64,000 nucleotides of DNA from JBBQLG01 sp964251665 (lineage in GTDB: Bacteria > Bacteroidota > Bacteroidia > Cytophagales > Spirosomataceae): the NCBI GenBank assembly GCA_964251665.1, contig CAXUKO010000013.1, positions 62,001 to 126,000 of the forward strand, given 5' to 3'. A model generated the notes under the pieces. That model was not told where the DNA came from and ran no database searches. It worked only from the letters and a program-made list of their open reading frames with translations. Each line of letters opens with the position of its first letter. Within the stretch, counting starts at the first letter, position 1. Shown here in pieces: positions 1 to 8,702 of the stretch. A program made the position numbers and the translations under genes.

Positions 1-206
1 AACAATTTCTGCCCATTTCGCTGCCCGCAGTAAACCTTATTGGAATAGTGATTTATCTCTGAATAGTGATAAAAATCGTACGCTTAATCGGTCTGTTTAC
101 TTCGTAAAGAGTTCTTTTTCAGACTGGCACACAATTTTCACCTTCGTTGGGCAAAGGCTTTTGCAGAGGGCAAAGTCTGGCAGTAAACAACAAACTCAAC
201 GAACAC

Positions 207-890
207 ATGAAAACGAAACTGGTACTTTGGCTGGTCGTCGCTGGTATGGCGATAACCACACCGCACGGGGTGGCCGCTGCCCCGCACAACGAAGATTGGA
301 ACCACGGGAAACTGGAGCTTAGTTCGGGCGTGGTAATGGATGGCGATATTAATTATAACTGGAAAGCAGAGGTAGTACAACTCCGGCTTGATAACGGAAC
401 CATTAAAGCGTATTCGGCTTCTCAGGTAGCTCAGTTCATGTATTATGACGATCTCCACAATGCGCTGCGTACGTTTGCGTCCGTTGATTTCATGATAAAG
501 CCGACCGTTGAGCGTAAAATATTTCTGGAACAGTGCGCTACCGGTCCGCTAACCGTGTACCGGCGGCTGCGGCATCAGCACGAGCCAATTCGGGTAAACA
601 ATCCGGCTTCGTACGGGTCAGATCAACAGTTATACAGCGACCTCGAAAGCTTCGTTTATTATGTGTATGACGAGGATACGATGATGGAACTGGACCACTT
701 TGCGCTCGAAATATGGCCGCGTATGGCTAAGGAGTTTGGCAGCGAACTGAATCATTACCGGAGCAGCCGTAGTCTGGATACCGGCACGACCCTGGGGCGG
801 CTCGTCCTGATTACGCAGTATAACGCGCTCAAGAGCGTCAGTCAGGCCTCGTCTGTTCCATCGGAAGTGATGGCCGGAACGGATGAATAA
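207..890 (+). CDS. Hypothetical exported protein
   Basis: Function not recognised. The 227-residue product starts with a Lys-containing N-terminus and a hydrophobic stretch ending in alanines (residues about 4-25), which reads as a cleavable signal peptide, so it is probably periplasmic or surface exposed. The ATG at 207 is preferred over the in-frame ATG at 147 because the signal peptide begins right there. The mature part opens with a GKLELSSG segment and alternating polar and hydrophobic residues (probably beta strands), then an acidic, Tyr-rich stretch near residues 150-165. A GxLxLxDG-like opening of this kind also occurs in the hypothetical protein at 51005-51586. It is followed in the same direction by lysS after about 200 bases. 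The call as a real gene is good; the role is unknown. Confidence 0.7.
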   Translation: MKTKLVLWLVVAGMAITTPHGVAAAPHNEDWNHGKLELSSGVVMDGDINYNWKAEVVQLRLDNGTIKAYSASQVAQFMYYDDLHNALRTFASVDFMIKPTVERKIFLEQCATGPLTVYRRLRHQHEPIRVNNPASYGSDQQLYSDLESFVYYVYDEDTMMELDHFALEIWPRMAKEFGSELNHYRSSRSLDTGTTLGRLVLITQYNALKSVSQASSVPSEVMAGTDE

Positions 891-1089
891 GTTGTTACTG
901 TCCCAAAATCCGGGCGATAGCACGTTGCCAGCGGTGAACATCCACCCCGGAACGTGTTATCGCCCGCTCCGTTTTAGTGGCCGGGAAGCCGCGCTTTTTC
1001 CTAATTTTGTGCTGGCTCGGCTGTGGCATCCACGCCACGCGCTGACGTATTGATACATAACCGCACGGGCGACCCCGTTACCAACTGAA

Positions 1090-2874
1090 ATGCTTTTGAG
1101 TGAACAGGAAATAAACCGGCGCCAGAAACGCGACGATCTGATGCGCATGGGTATCGACCCGTATCCCGCCCCAACCGTCGACGTTACCGCGACTATTGCC
1201 GACATCCGCACGACATTTGCCGGTAAAGCCAGCACCGAAACCGCCGGAGGCTATGAATCCCACCTCGACTTTTCGACCGACGAACGTTGGGGAAATGTAC
1301 AACTGGCCGGCCGACTGATGGGCTTCCGCATTATGGGCAGCGCGTCGTTTGCCGAAATGCAGGACTCAACCGGACGGCTGCAGCTTTATTTTCGACGCGA
1401 TGACCTCTGTCCCGGCGACGATAAGACGCTGTACAATACGGTCTTTAAAAAACTGCTCGACATTGGCGACATTATCAGTGTGCGGGGGCATGTGTTCACA
1501 ACCCTGACCGGTGAACTATCGGTCTATGTGAAGGAATTTACCATCCTGAACAAATCACTGCGGCCGTTACCGGTGGTGAAAGAGAGTGTTAATGAACAGG
1601 GTGAGAAAGAAGTATACGATGCTTTCACCGATCCCGAACAGCGTTACCGGCAGCGTTACGTCGATCTGATAGTGAACCCCGAGGTACGTGACGTGTTCGT
1701 GAAACGCACAAAATTAGTTAACTCCATCCGGCAGTTCCTGAGCAATAAAGGGTACCTGGAAGTGGAGACACCGATTTTGCAGCCCATCCACGGTGGAGCC
1801 ACGGCCCGGCCCTTCAAAACGCATCACAACACGCTCGACATGGCGCTGTACCTGCGCATTGCTAATGAGCTTTACCTGAAACGTCTGATCGTGGGCGGCT
1901 ACGACGGTGTGTTTGAGTTCGCCAAAGATTTCCGCAACGAGGGCATGGATCGCACCCACAATCCTGAGTTCACGCAGGTGGAATTTTATGTCGCCTATAA
2001 AGACTACCTCTGGATGATGGACACCATCGAAGAAATGGTCGAGAAGGTAGCTATCGACGTGGCCGGGACGACAAAAGTGACCGTCGGCGAAAATATCATT
2101 GATTTCAAACGCCCCTGGAAACGCCTGACCATGTTCGAGGCCATTCAGGAATATACCGGCGTTGATGTCTCGGCGATGGAAGAAGCTGAACTCCGGCAGG
2201 TGGCCGAAAGCCGGGGTATTAAAGTAGACAGCACCATGGGCAAGTCGAAACTCATCGACGAGCTGTTCGGTGATGCCTGCGAACCCAACCTGATTCAGCC
2301 CACTTTCATCACCGACTACCCGGTGGAAATGTCGCCGTTGACCAAGAAGCACCGCAGCAAACCGGGCCTGGTTGAACGATTTGAGGCCATTTGCAATGGA
2401 AAAGAAATTGCTAACGCGTATTCGGAGTTGAACGATCCGCTTGATCAGCGTGCGCGTTTTGACGAGCAGTTGCGGCTGGCGGAGCGGGGCGACGAAGAAG
2501 CCATGGCGCTGGACGAAGACTTTCTGCGGGCACTGGAATACGGTATGCCGCCCACCGCCGGCGTTGGTCTGGGTATCGACCGGCTGGCCATGATTATGAC
2601 CAACCAGCCCTCTATTCAGGATGTATTGTTTTTCCCGCAGATGCGCCCCGAGAAAAAAGCCGAGGCATCAACCGAAGCCGACTTTGTCGCAGCGGGTGTG
2701 CCTGCCGAATGGTTGCCCGCGCTACAAAAAATGAACATTCTTACGTTGGAACAACTCCGGGCCGCCAGTCCGAACAAACTATTCAATGATCTGGGCGGGA
2801 TGCGTAAGAAACTTAAAATCGACGCGAAGATGCCGACTATCGCCGAAGTCCATACCTGGACGGGCCATGTCTGA
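1090..2874 (+). CDS. lysS: Lysyl-tRNA synthetase, class II
   Basis: Charges tRNA-Lys with lysine using ATP in the cytoplasm. The N-terminal OB-fold anticodon-binding domain (about residues 60-165) is followed by the class II catalytic core. Motif 2 is visible as FRNEGMDRTHNPEFT and motif 3 as GVGLGIDRLAM. The product has 594 residues, whereas classical bacterial LysRS is near 500. The excess is a C-terminal tail of about 70 residues after motif 3 (from the MRPEKKAEA segment) with a short helical region containing LTLEQLRAASP, reminiscent of helix-hairpin-helix tails in LysRS of other Bacteroidota. The gene ends at a strong hairpin shared with the convergent cold-shock gene. Identification is secure. 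Confidence 0.97.
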   Translation: MLLSEQEINRRQKRDDLMRMGIDPYPAPTVDVTATIADIRTTFAGKASTETAGGYESHLDFSTDERWGNVQLAGRLMGFRIMGSASFAEMQDSTGRLQLYFRRDDLCPGDDKTLYNTVFKKLLDIGDIISVRGHVFTTLTGELSVYVKEFTILNKSLRPLPVVKESVNEQGEKEVYDAFTDPEQRYRQRYVDLIVNPEVRDVFVKRTKLVNSIRQFLSNKGYLEVETPILQPIHGGATARPFKTHHNTLDMALYLRIANELYLKRLIVGGYDGVFEFAKDFRNEGMDRTHNPEFTQVEFYVAYKDYLWMMDTIEEMVEKVAIDVAGTTKVTVGENIIDFKRPWKRLTMFEAIQEYTGVDVSAMEEAELRQVAESRGIKVDSTMGKSKLIDELFGDACEPNLIQPTFITDYPVEMSPLTKKHRSKPGLVERFEAICNGKEIANAYSELNDPLDQRARFDEQLRLAERGDEEAMALDEDFLRALEYGMPPTAGVGLGIDRLAMIMTNQPSIQDVLFFPQMRPEKKAEASTEADFVAAGVPAEWLPALQKMNILTLEQLRAASPNKLFNDLGGMRKKLKIDAKMPTIAEVHTWTGHV

Positions 2875-2890
2875 CTGCGTTAAAAACGAA

Positions 2891-2916
2891 AAACCCGAAC
2901 TGTACGGTTCGGGTTT
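2891..2916. terminator. Bidirectional intrinsic terminator
   Basis: Ten-base perfect arms (AAACCCGAAC and GTTCGGGTTT) around a six-base loop, with a T run on the plus strand and an A run upstream that serves the minus strand. It lies between the convergent genes lysS and the cold-shock gene, so it can end transcription from both sides. Confidence 0.85.
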
Positions 2917-2938
2917 TTTATAACTCATGTCGGACCAG

Positions 2939-3136
2939 TTAGTCGGCTTTCCGAACTTTAATAGCGTTCAGGCCTTTCTTGCCCTCAACAACGTCAAATT
3001 CTACCCGATCCTTTTCGCGGATGGTGGCTCCGTTCAGGCCGGTGATGTGTACGAAGATCTCATTGTTCGTTGCGTCGTCCACGATAAAACCGAAGCCCTT
3101 GCTCTCATTGAAAAACTTTACTGTACCTGTTTGCAT
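2939..3136 (-). CDS. Cold-shock protein, CspA family
   Basis: Small single-domain nucleic-acid-binding protein of 65 residues that melts RNA structure and acts as an RNA chaperone. The RNP1 motif KGFGFI (residues about 14-19) and RNP2-like EIFVHI (residues about 26-31) are both present, and the length is standard for the family. It opens with TGTVKFFN, as in typical CspA proteins. The gene is preceded by a gene-free stretch of about 240 bases that would allow the long 5' leader usual for cold-shock genes. It converges on lysS and shares its terminator. Whether it is cold-induced or constitutive cannot be told from sequence. Confidence 0.96.
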   Translation of the reverse strand: MQTGTVKFFNESKGFGFIVDDATNNEIFVHITGLNGATIREKDRVEFDVVEGKKGLNAIKVRKAD

Positions 3137-3209
3137 AAAAAGTTAAAGAATTAGAAATAGAACATCTGAGGGCTTTCTCTGGGTTAGGATTGTTACCCTC
3201 TTTGGTGCA

Positions 3210-3239
3210 CAAAGTAAGTAAAATTGTTTCAACCACAAT
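3210..3239 (-). promoter_or_regulatory. Candidate promoter for the cold-shock gene
   Basis: On the minus strand a TTACTTTG box (one mismatch to the Bacteroidota -7 consensus TAnnTTTG) lies 18 bases downstream of ATTG (one mismatch to the -33 TTTG). It would give a leader of about 65 bases. Weak evidence from sequence match and spacing only. Confidence 0.3.
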
Positions 3240-3324
3240 AAGTTACCCACTGTACTACGCTCATTTTCGCTAAATTTTTCCTCATTTTAGCGAAAGAAAC
3301 AAACACCGATTGCCGGTAAATAGT

Positions 3325-3332
3325 TAAGTTTG
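3325..3332 (+). promoter_or_regulatory. Candidate -7 box upstream of the PspC gene
   Basis: TAAGTTTG matches the Bacteroidota -7 consensus TAnnTTTG exactly, about 44 bases before the ATG at 3376. No good -33 TTTG is seen at the right spacing, so this is only half a promoter. Confidence 0.35.
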
Positions 3333-3375
3333 TTAACAAAGTGGCAGTAGTGGTAAGTAAGTTCAACAAACGGCT

Positions 3376-3597
3376 ATGTATCGTATTCGGTATTTCGTGG
3401 AGAAGCAGGCATTCGGGGTATGTACCCGGCTGGGCGAAAAGATGAATATATCGGCCAGCAGCATCCGATTGTACTTTATTTATACGTCATTCCTTACACT
3501 GGGTTCGCCAGTGGTACTTTACCTGATTATGGCGTTCTGGCTGGAAATGAAAAAGCACGTCCGCCGGTACGCGCACCCAACCGTCTGGGATTTGTAA
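3376..3597 (+). CDS. PspC-domain small membrane protein
   Basis: A 73-residue protein with a PspC-like core: GVCTRLGEKMNIS (about residues 14-26), then a hydrophobic segment LTLGSPVVLYLIMAFWL (about residues 41-57) that forms one membrane span. PspC proteins sense or buffer envelope stress in phage-shock systems. The single-domain form is common in Bacteroidota without the rest of the psp operon, and no pspA or pspF is nearby here. It converges on the glycosyltransferase gene with only about 13 bases between stops. The likely terminator lies inside the end of that gene at 3646-3669. Confidence 0.85.
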   Translation: MYRIRYFVEKQAFGVCTRLGEKMNISASSIRLYFIYTSFLTLGSPVVLYLIMAFWLEMKKHVRRYAHPTVWDL

Positions 3598-3610
3598 GCA
3601 GGTAGCCCTT

Positions 3611-4702
3611 TTACCCGCCCATGACGTTAGTCGTGGAAACGCTACACCCCGCTACGTCGGGGTTTTTTGTTGGCTCCCAGTTCAACTGACTGAAGGCCTT
3701 TTTGTCCTGCAAAAAATACGCCCAGACTACACTGCCGGGATAAATGGGCAGTATAACGCCCGGCTTGTCCTGTGCCAGTAACGTCTGCCGCACTGATCGT
3801 AACCGGCTCACCTGACCATAAAAAGCAAAGTGTGCCCGCAATACCGCCCCAATTTCGCTGAACTGGCCCGCCATCAGGAACCGGGCCGACGATAGGCCAT
3901 CCACAATCAGCCGAAGCAACAGGGTAGACCATAGCCGACCGGCCGGCAGGTTTTTATACAGCATCAGCAGACTGTTACGGTAGTTCAGAAAGGTCTTGTG
4001 GGGATTGGATTTTGGTAACGTACCGCCACCAACGTGATAAACCACCGATTCGGCGCAGGTCCAGACAGTATAGCCGAGCCGCTGTACCCGCCAGCACCAG
4101 TCAATCTCTTCCTGATGGGCGAAGAAAAAGGCATCAAAGCCACCCGTTTCCTGAAATACCGAGGCCCGGACAAACAGACAGGCTCCCGTAGCCCAGAACA
4201 CCGGCTGATTGGTATTGTATTGCCCGCAATCGTCCTCAAGCGTATCGAACAGGCGACCCCGGCAAAACGCAAAGCCAAGCCGGTCGATGTAGCCACCAGC
4301 TCCCCCCGCATACTCAAACTGATTTTGCCGGTCGTAGGCAAGCAGTTTCGGCTGACAGGCAGCTATGGTTGCATCAGCTTCAAGAAGCGTCAGTATGGGG
4401 TTGATCCAACTGGCCGTAACAGCAACGTCGGAGTTGAGCAGCACATAAAACTCCGCCTGAATTTGAGCGAGTGCCGTGTTGTAGCCACCTGCATATCCTT
4501 CATTTGTAGGTAATTGTACTATCCGAACCGTAGGGAAGCTCGCTCGCAGGAGGGCGATTGTCCCGTCAGTCGAGCCATTGTCGGCTACATAAACAGGATA
4601 AGCCGCCGGAGTATGGGCAACGACCGACGGCAAAAATCGCTCGAGAAACGATTGCCCATTGAAATTTAAGATCACAATCGCCAGTTTATCCATCAGACTC
4701 AC
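3611..4702 (-). CDS. Family 2 glycosyltransferase
   Basis: Transfers a sugar from a nucleotide sugar to an acceptor, probably a cell-surface polysaccharide. The N-terminal GT-A fold is clear: AIVILNFNGQSFLERFLPS (residues about 8-26), the DNGSTDGT nucleotide-binding segment, and LNSDVAV carrying the DxD-like metal site near residue 93. A second conserved block, HQEEIDWCWRVQRLGY (around residue 195), is typical of rhamnosyltransferase-like GT2 enzymes. The start is GTG at 4702, overlapping the stop of the upstream YbaB gene by four bases; the ATG at 4693 is an alternative. Translational coupling with YbaB is likely. The acceptor is unknown. Confidence 0.9.
   Translation of the reverse strand: MSLMDKLAIVILNFNGQSFLERFLPSVVAHTPAAYPVYVADNGSTDGTIALLRASFPTVRIVQLPTNEGYAGGYNTALAQIQAEFYVLLNSDVAVTASWINPILTLLEADATIAACQPKLLAYDRQNQFEYAGGAGGYIDRLGFAFCRGRLFDTLEDDCGQYNTNQPVFWATGACLFVRASVFQETGGFDAFFFAHQEEIDWCWRVQRLGYTVWTCAESVVYHVGGGTLPKSNPHKTFLNYRNSLLMLYKNLPAGRLWSTLLLRLIVDGLSSARFLMAGQFSEIGAVLRAHFAFYGQVSRLRSVRQTLLAQDKPGVILPIYPGSVVWAYFLQDKKAFSQLNWEPTKNPDVAGCSVSTTNVMGG
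3646..3669 (+). terminator. Intrinsic terminator for the PspC gene inside the glycosyltransferase end
   Basis: Six-base arms ACCCCG / CGGGGT followed by a T run on the plus strand. It lies within the last codons of the convergent glycosyltransferase gene, so the coding sequence doubles as terminator for the opposite gene. Confidence 0.65.
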
Positions 4703-5058
4703 ATCAGGCCACCCAGGTCAAGGCCCGGAATGTTAGGCAACAGCCCTTCCGTCGATTTCTTCAGGTGTTCGCGGATTTTGGGTTCTATATTTTCCAATGC
4801 TTTGTTGATCGCTGCAACGATCAGGTCTTGCAACATCTCGCGGTCGTCGGCCGGGGTCGCGCCCGACTTGATTAGGTCAGGGTCAATATCGAGCCGGAGA
4901 ACCTGCTTGGCACCGTTAACGGTTACCTTCACTAAACCCGCTCCCGATTCGCCCTCGGCGGTTATACCGCTCAAACTATCCTGCGCTTCTTTCATGCGCG
5001 CCTGAAATTCTTTCACCTTGCCGAACATGTCCATCATGTTCCCCATATTTCCAAACAT
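4699..5058 (-). CDS. YbaB/EbfC nucleoid-associated protein
   Basis: Small DNA-binding protein of 119 residues that coats the nucleoid. The family pattern is present: a Met-rich N-terminus (MFGNMGNMMDMFGK), an amphipathic helix with KEFQARMKEAQ, a beta segment with VKVTVNGAKQVLRLDIDP (about residues 42-59), and a C-terminal helix. In many bacteria this gene sits next to recR or dnaX. Here its partner is a glycosyltransferase, read in the same direction with a four-base overlap. The C-terminal tail rich in Leu and Gly (LPNIPGLDLGG) is longer than in the E. coli protein. Confidence 0.92.
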   Translation of the reverse strand: MFGNMGNMMDMFGKVKEFQARMKEAQDSLSGITAEGESGAGLVKVTVNGAKQVLRLDIDPDLIKSGATPADDREMLQDLIVAAINKALENIEPKIREHLKKSTEGLLPNIPGLDLGGLM

Positions 5059-5143
5059 AGTGGTTTGCGGTTTTTGGTTTGTGTTTTGTCGTTTCTATAG
5101 CGGCAACTACGAACCACAAACTACAAACCTCTGGTCAATTGTT

Positions 5144-7243
5144 TCAGCGAATCAGCAGGATCGGCCCTGAACGGGTAATGCGCTTGCCTGTCTGATCGGC
5201 AATTTCAACGCGGTACGTGTACTCACCAGCGGGGGCGGGCTGACCGTTTATCCGGCCGTCCCAGGCATCGGCTGGGCTGTTGCTGTGAAAAACAACCTCG
5301 CCCCAGCGGCTGAACAGGGTCAGGCTAAACTGATCCACAAAAAGGCCGGTCACCGCAAACGTGTCATTGGTACCGTCGCCGTTGGGTGTAAAGGCGTTGG
5401 GTACATACAGTTTGGGCTCCAGCCGCACTTCGTAGTAGTTCGAATAGCTTGGTGTCCCGTTGGCATCGTAAGCTATAATCCGATACCGGTACGTTTGCAG
5501 TTTGGGATCTGTCAGGTCCGGTTCATAATGCGTATTGCCGCCCAGATCGAGAAACGTAGTGGTATTAACACCGGTATCGAGGGTTTCGAGAGTGTAGTCG
5601 GCTACTCCGCCCGAACTGAAAGGGGCGTTGGCCGTCCAGTCGATGCCGACCGCTGTTTTCGCGTTCAGCCATACGGTACAAACGGGCGGGGTGGGTGGCG
5701 ATGGCAGACCACAACTCGTTTGATACGATACCTGATAGCAGTAGGACTGCTGATTTACATTGGCCGTATTGTCGATGTAGAGCAGGCTGTTGGCCACCGT
5801 ACCGACAGGTAAAAACGGGCTGTTGCCCCCGTCCGACCGGCTGATGGTAGCGGTATAGCGACCCGGCGCATTGGCAGGGGGCAGCGTGCCCTGTAGCCGG
5901 ACGGCCCCGTTTTCGATGGTAACGAAAATATCTTTCAGCGCCGGAGCCGGATCGGTGTTGATACCCGTGACACAGACCGGAGCTGAGGTAATAGTCGTTT
6001 CGGTCTGCCCCCGAACGGTGGCTTCTATGTAATAACAGTACGGCACCCCGCAGTCGATGTTGTTATCCGGGTAGGTCGTTGTGCCTTTGTTATTGAGGGA
6101 GGCCGATGGGGCTCCGTTGGTATAAACCCGGTAGCGGACAAAGGTGGGCGCACTACCGGTGTACACCTGCCAGTCGAGTTTGTTTTGTTTGGACACGGCG
6201 GTCACACTCAGCACGAGGCTGCATACGGCGTCGGACTCGGAGGCAATGCCGCAGCTGTTTTTGGCAACTACTTTAAAGCATTGAACCTGCTTCACGTCGG
6301 TTCGGACGGTAAATGAACCACCGTTGCCGGTTTGGCCAGTGGGTTGGTAGGTTCCGGTCGCGGGATCTTTCTGCTGAAGTTCAGCCGGGTCATTACCGCT
6401 AAGCTGGTAATTAATGGTAATCGTCCCGTCGTCGTTGGTCTTCAACTCGCTGACTAATGGCTTTGGCGGGGTTAAATTACCGGATGTCTGGAGCTGAACA
6501 GCTGGCAGCCGCACTAAAGGACTCCGGCAGGAAGAACTGTTGTAGTAGCCATAGATAGTGGGCGCGAAGGAGGTGAACGTTCCTAAATAGGTGTGACTCA
6601 CCTGACCTCCCTGACTAACAACGCTGGCGCGCGACTGCTTGTCAACTGGTGTACCATCCTGCCAGTCGATAGCAAATCCGTCGTAGGGTAGCGTACCGGC
6701 GTTCTGGATAGGGACAACAGCCGTCCGGCCTGAACAGACCGTGGGTGTGCCGACTACTACAGTTGGCACGTCTACAACCTGAACAACCTGGCAGGCAATG
6801 ACAGGAATAGCGTTCCCGGCGCCTACACCTAATTGAATGATCGTGTAAGAGCCCGGTGACGAATACGTAAAGGTGAGTTGAGGGGTATTGCCCGTAACCG
6901 GAATACCCTTTCCAGAGTAATTATAGTTGTAGTTGGAACTGGTCAAGCCCGCTATTTGCCGGGTAATGGTTACCGGAGAACCTGCACAAATCTGATTGTT
7001 GCTAAGCGTAAAACTGCCTGGTGTGTTACCCAGTAGATTTTCGCAATAATTGTTATTGGGGTCCTGGGCCAGACTGGGCAATACCAGCACGAACAGCAAC
7101 AGAAAACAGATGCCAATGGCTCCGCTCAGGCCAGTATATGACCCGGAACACGATGGCCACTTTCTTACAATTTGCACGGGGTAAACGGTTTTGACGTATA
7201 GTGTAGCGCTGATGAGTTGCTCTAAGAACGCCCGCACCGCCAT
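5144..7243 (-). CDS. Secreted protein with type IX (type B) C-terminal domain
   Basis: Large surface or secreted protein of about 699 residues. The C-terminal 85 residues form the gliding-motility-associated (CHU_C) sorting domain: LYVPNAFTPNGDGTND, then FSRWGEVVFHS and WDGRINGQPAPAGEYTYRVEI, which directs export by the type IX secretion system. The middle is made of Ig/fibronectin-like beta repeats with paired Cys residues, and the N-terminal part contains a PKD-like segment ending in PGSYTII. A hydrophobic stretch (LLLFVLVLPSLAQ) is the signal peptide, but it lies about 45 residues in. The ATG at 7243 is used; TTG at 7255 or a GTG closer to the signal are alternatives. It is transcribed divergently from ribBA. 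Confidence 0.9.
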   Translation of the reverse strand: MAVRAFLEQLISATLYVKTVYPVQIVRKWPSCSGSYTGLSGAIGICFLLLFVLVLPSLAQDPNNNYCENLLGNTPGSFTLSNNQICAGSPVTITRQIAGLTSSNYNYNYSGKGIPVTGNTPQLTFTYSSPGSYTIIQLGVGAGNAIPVIACQVVQVVDVPTVVVGTPTVCSGRTAVVPIQNAGTLPYDGFAIDWQDGTPVDKQSRASVVSQGGQVSHTYLGTFTSFAPTIYGYYNSSSCRSPLVRLPAVQLQTSGNLTPPKPLVSELKTNDDGTITINYQLSGNDPAELQQKDPATGTYQPTGQTGNGGSFTVRTDVKQVQCFKVVAKNSCGIASESDAVCSLVLSVTAVSKQNKLDWQVYTGSAPTFVRYRVYTNGAPSASLNNKGTTTYPDNNIDCGVPYCYYIEATVRGQTETTITSAPVCVTGINTDPAPALKDIFVTIENGAVRLQGTLPPANAPGRYTATISRSDGGNSPFLPVGTVANSLLYIDNTANVNQQSYCYQVSYQTSCGLPSPPTPPVCTVWLNAKTAVGIDWTANAPFSSGGVADYTLETLDTGVNTTTFLDLGGNTHYEPDLTDPKLQTYRYRIIAYDANGTPSYSNYYEVRLEPKLYVPNAFTPNGDGTNDTFAVTGLFVDQFSLTLFSRWGEVVFHSNSPADAWDGRINGQPAPAGEYTYRVEIADQTGKRITRSGPILLIR

Positions 7244-7384
7244 TTTAGCGCTCAACGAAACGTATCTTTGCGGCCAGTCGTTAGAGAGACATCAGGCCCA
7301 CGCCGGAACCGCCTGCTAACGAATCAGTATTGACTCTGGACTAACTATTCAAAATTACCCCACTGGCTTTCATCACGCAAATTC

Positions 7385-8629
7385 ATGAGCAATTATAATA
7401 CCAATGAACCCATCCGGCTGGATTTAATTGAGGACGCCATCGCCGACATCCGGGCTGGGAAAATCATTATCGTAGTAGACGATGAAGACCGGGAAAACGA
7501 AGGTGACTTTATCTGCGCAGCCGAAAAAGTAACGCCCGAAATGGTCAATTTCATGACCAAAGAAGGCCGGGGACTGATGTGTGCCCCGCTTACCGAAGAC
7601 CGTTGTACCGAACTGGGGCTGGAAATGATGGTGGGTACGAATACATCCATGCATACCACGCCGTTCACTGTATCTGTCGATCTGTTGGGTCATGGCTGCA
7701 CTACGGGCATTTCTGCCTCGGACCGGGCCAAAACCATTCAAGCCTTAGTTAACGCCGAAACCACCCCTGACGATCTGGGCCGTCCTGGCCATATATTTCC
7801 CCTGCGTGCCGTGCCGGGTGGGGTTATCCGGCGGGCCGGGCATACCGAAGCCACCGTTGACTTTGCCCGGTTGGCGGGCCTGCAACCGGCGGGTGTGCTG
7901 ATCGAAATTCTGAACGAAGATGGTACGATGGCGCGCCTGCCCGAGCTGCGGGTCATTGCCGATAAGTTCGATCTTAAATTGGTTAGTATTCAGGATCTGA
8001 TCGCGTACCGGCTGCGTACCGAAAGTCTGATCAAGCGTGAGATCGGTGTTGATATGCCCACCGCCTGGGGGCACTTCGATTTATATGCCTACAAGCAGAG
8101 CAACACCGGCGAAACGCACCTGGCACTCGTAAAAGGTCTGTGGACACCCAATGAGCCGGTGATGGTGCGCGTTCACTCTTCGTGCATGACGGGCGATATT
8201 TTCGGCTCCTGCCGCTGCGACTGCGGGCCACAACTGCACGAAGCCATGCGGCTCATCGAAGCCGAAGGGCGGGGCGTAGTTGTGTACATGAACCAGGAGG
8301 GGCGGGGCATCGGGCTGCTGAACAAACTGAAGGCGTACAAACTCCAGGAAATGGGCCGCGATACGGTCGAAGCCAACATCGAGTTAGGTTTCAAAATGGA
8401 CGAACGGGATTATGGCGTCGGTGCTCAGATTCTGCGCGATCTGGATGTACGTAAGATTCGTCTGATCTCCAATAACCCGAAAAAGCGCGCGGGTCTGATG
8501 GGCTACGGTCTTGAGATTGTCGATACCATCCCCATCGAAATTACCCCCAATCCGTTCAACGAACGGTACCTGACAACCAAGCGGGATAAAATGGGCCACA
8601 CGATTCTAAACCAGGAACAGCCGGAGTAG
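7385..8629 (+). CDS. ribBA: Bifunctional DHBP synthase / GTP cyclohydrolase II
   Basis: Catalyses two entry steps of riboflavin synthesis: ribulose-5-phosphate to 3,4-dihydroxy-2-butanone-4-phosphate, and GTP ring opening. Residues about 8-205 are the RibB half, with the acidic motif DDEDRENEGDF and the RAGHTEATVD segment. Residues about 212-405 are the RibA half, with the zinc-binding Cys cluster SCMTGDIFGSCRCDCGPQ and the MNQEGRGIGLLNK motif. The total of 414 residues is normal for the fused form. It stands alone, with no other rib genes nearby. It ends at a 24-bp-arm hairpin shared with the convergent DUF4230 gene. No FMN riboswitch was recognised in the 140-base leader. Confidence 0.97.
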   Translation: MSNYNTNEPIRLDLIEDAIADIRAGKIIIVVDDEDRENEGDFICAAEKVTPEMVNFMTKEGRGLMCAPLTEDRCTELGLEMMVGTNTSMHTTPFTVSVDLLGHGCTTGISASDRAKTIQALVNAETTPDDLGRPGHIFPLRAVPGGVIRRAGHTEATVDFARLAGLQPAGVLIEILNEDGTMARLPELRVIADKFDLKLVSIQDLIAYRLRTESLIKREIGVDMPTAWGHFDLYAYKQSNTGETHLALVKGLWTPNEPVMVRVHSSCMTGDIFGSCRCDCGPQLHEAMRLIEAEGRGVVVYMNQEGRGIGLLNKLKAYKLQEMGRDTVEANIELGFKMDERDYGVGAQILRDLDVRKIRLISNNPKKRAGLMGYGLEIVDTIPIEITPNPFNERYLTTKRDKMGHTILNQEQPE

Positions 8630-8638
8630 TTGCTGTAG

Positions 8639-8689
8639 GCCGGAAAAACAGATGCCATATCTTGGAGATATGGCATCTGTTTTTCCGGC
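8639..8689. terminator. Long perfect hairpin between convergent genes
   Basis: Perfect 24-bp arms (8639-8662 and 8666-8689) around a three-base loop TGG. An A5/T5 block lies in the outer arm. It probably ends transcription of both ribBA and the DUF4230 gene. Its inner 13-bp core CAGATGCCATATC recurs in the hairpin at 39958-40016. Confidence 0.85.
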
Positions 8690-8702
8690 TTTGACTTACT
8701 GC

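Noticed and set aside
1..206. Gene or RNA at the window start
   Set aside because: Only short AT-rich sequence with stops in all frames was seen; a minus-strand frame over 138-458 is opposite the exported protein gene.
1714..2352. Minus-strand open frame opposite lysS
   Set aside because: Composition follows the codons of lysS in reverse; no motif or start signal.
7245..7384. FMN riboswitch before ribBA
   Set aside because: None of the conserved FMN-element segments (AGGGAG-type start and GAAACC-type blocks) were recognised in the 140-base leader.
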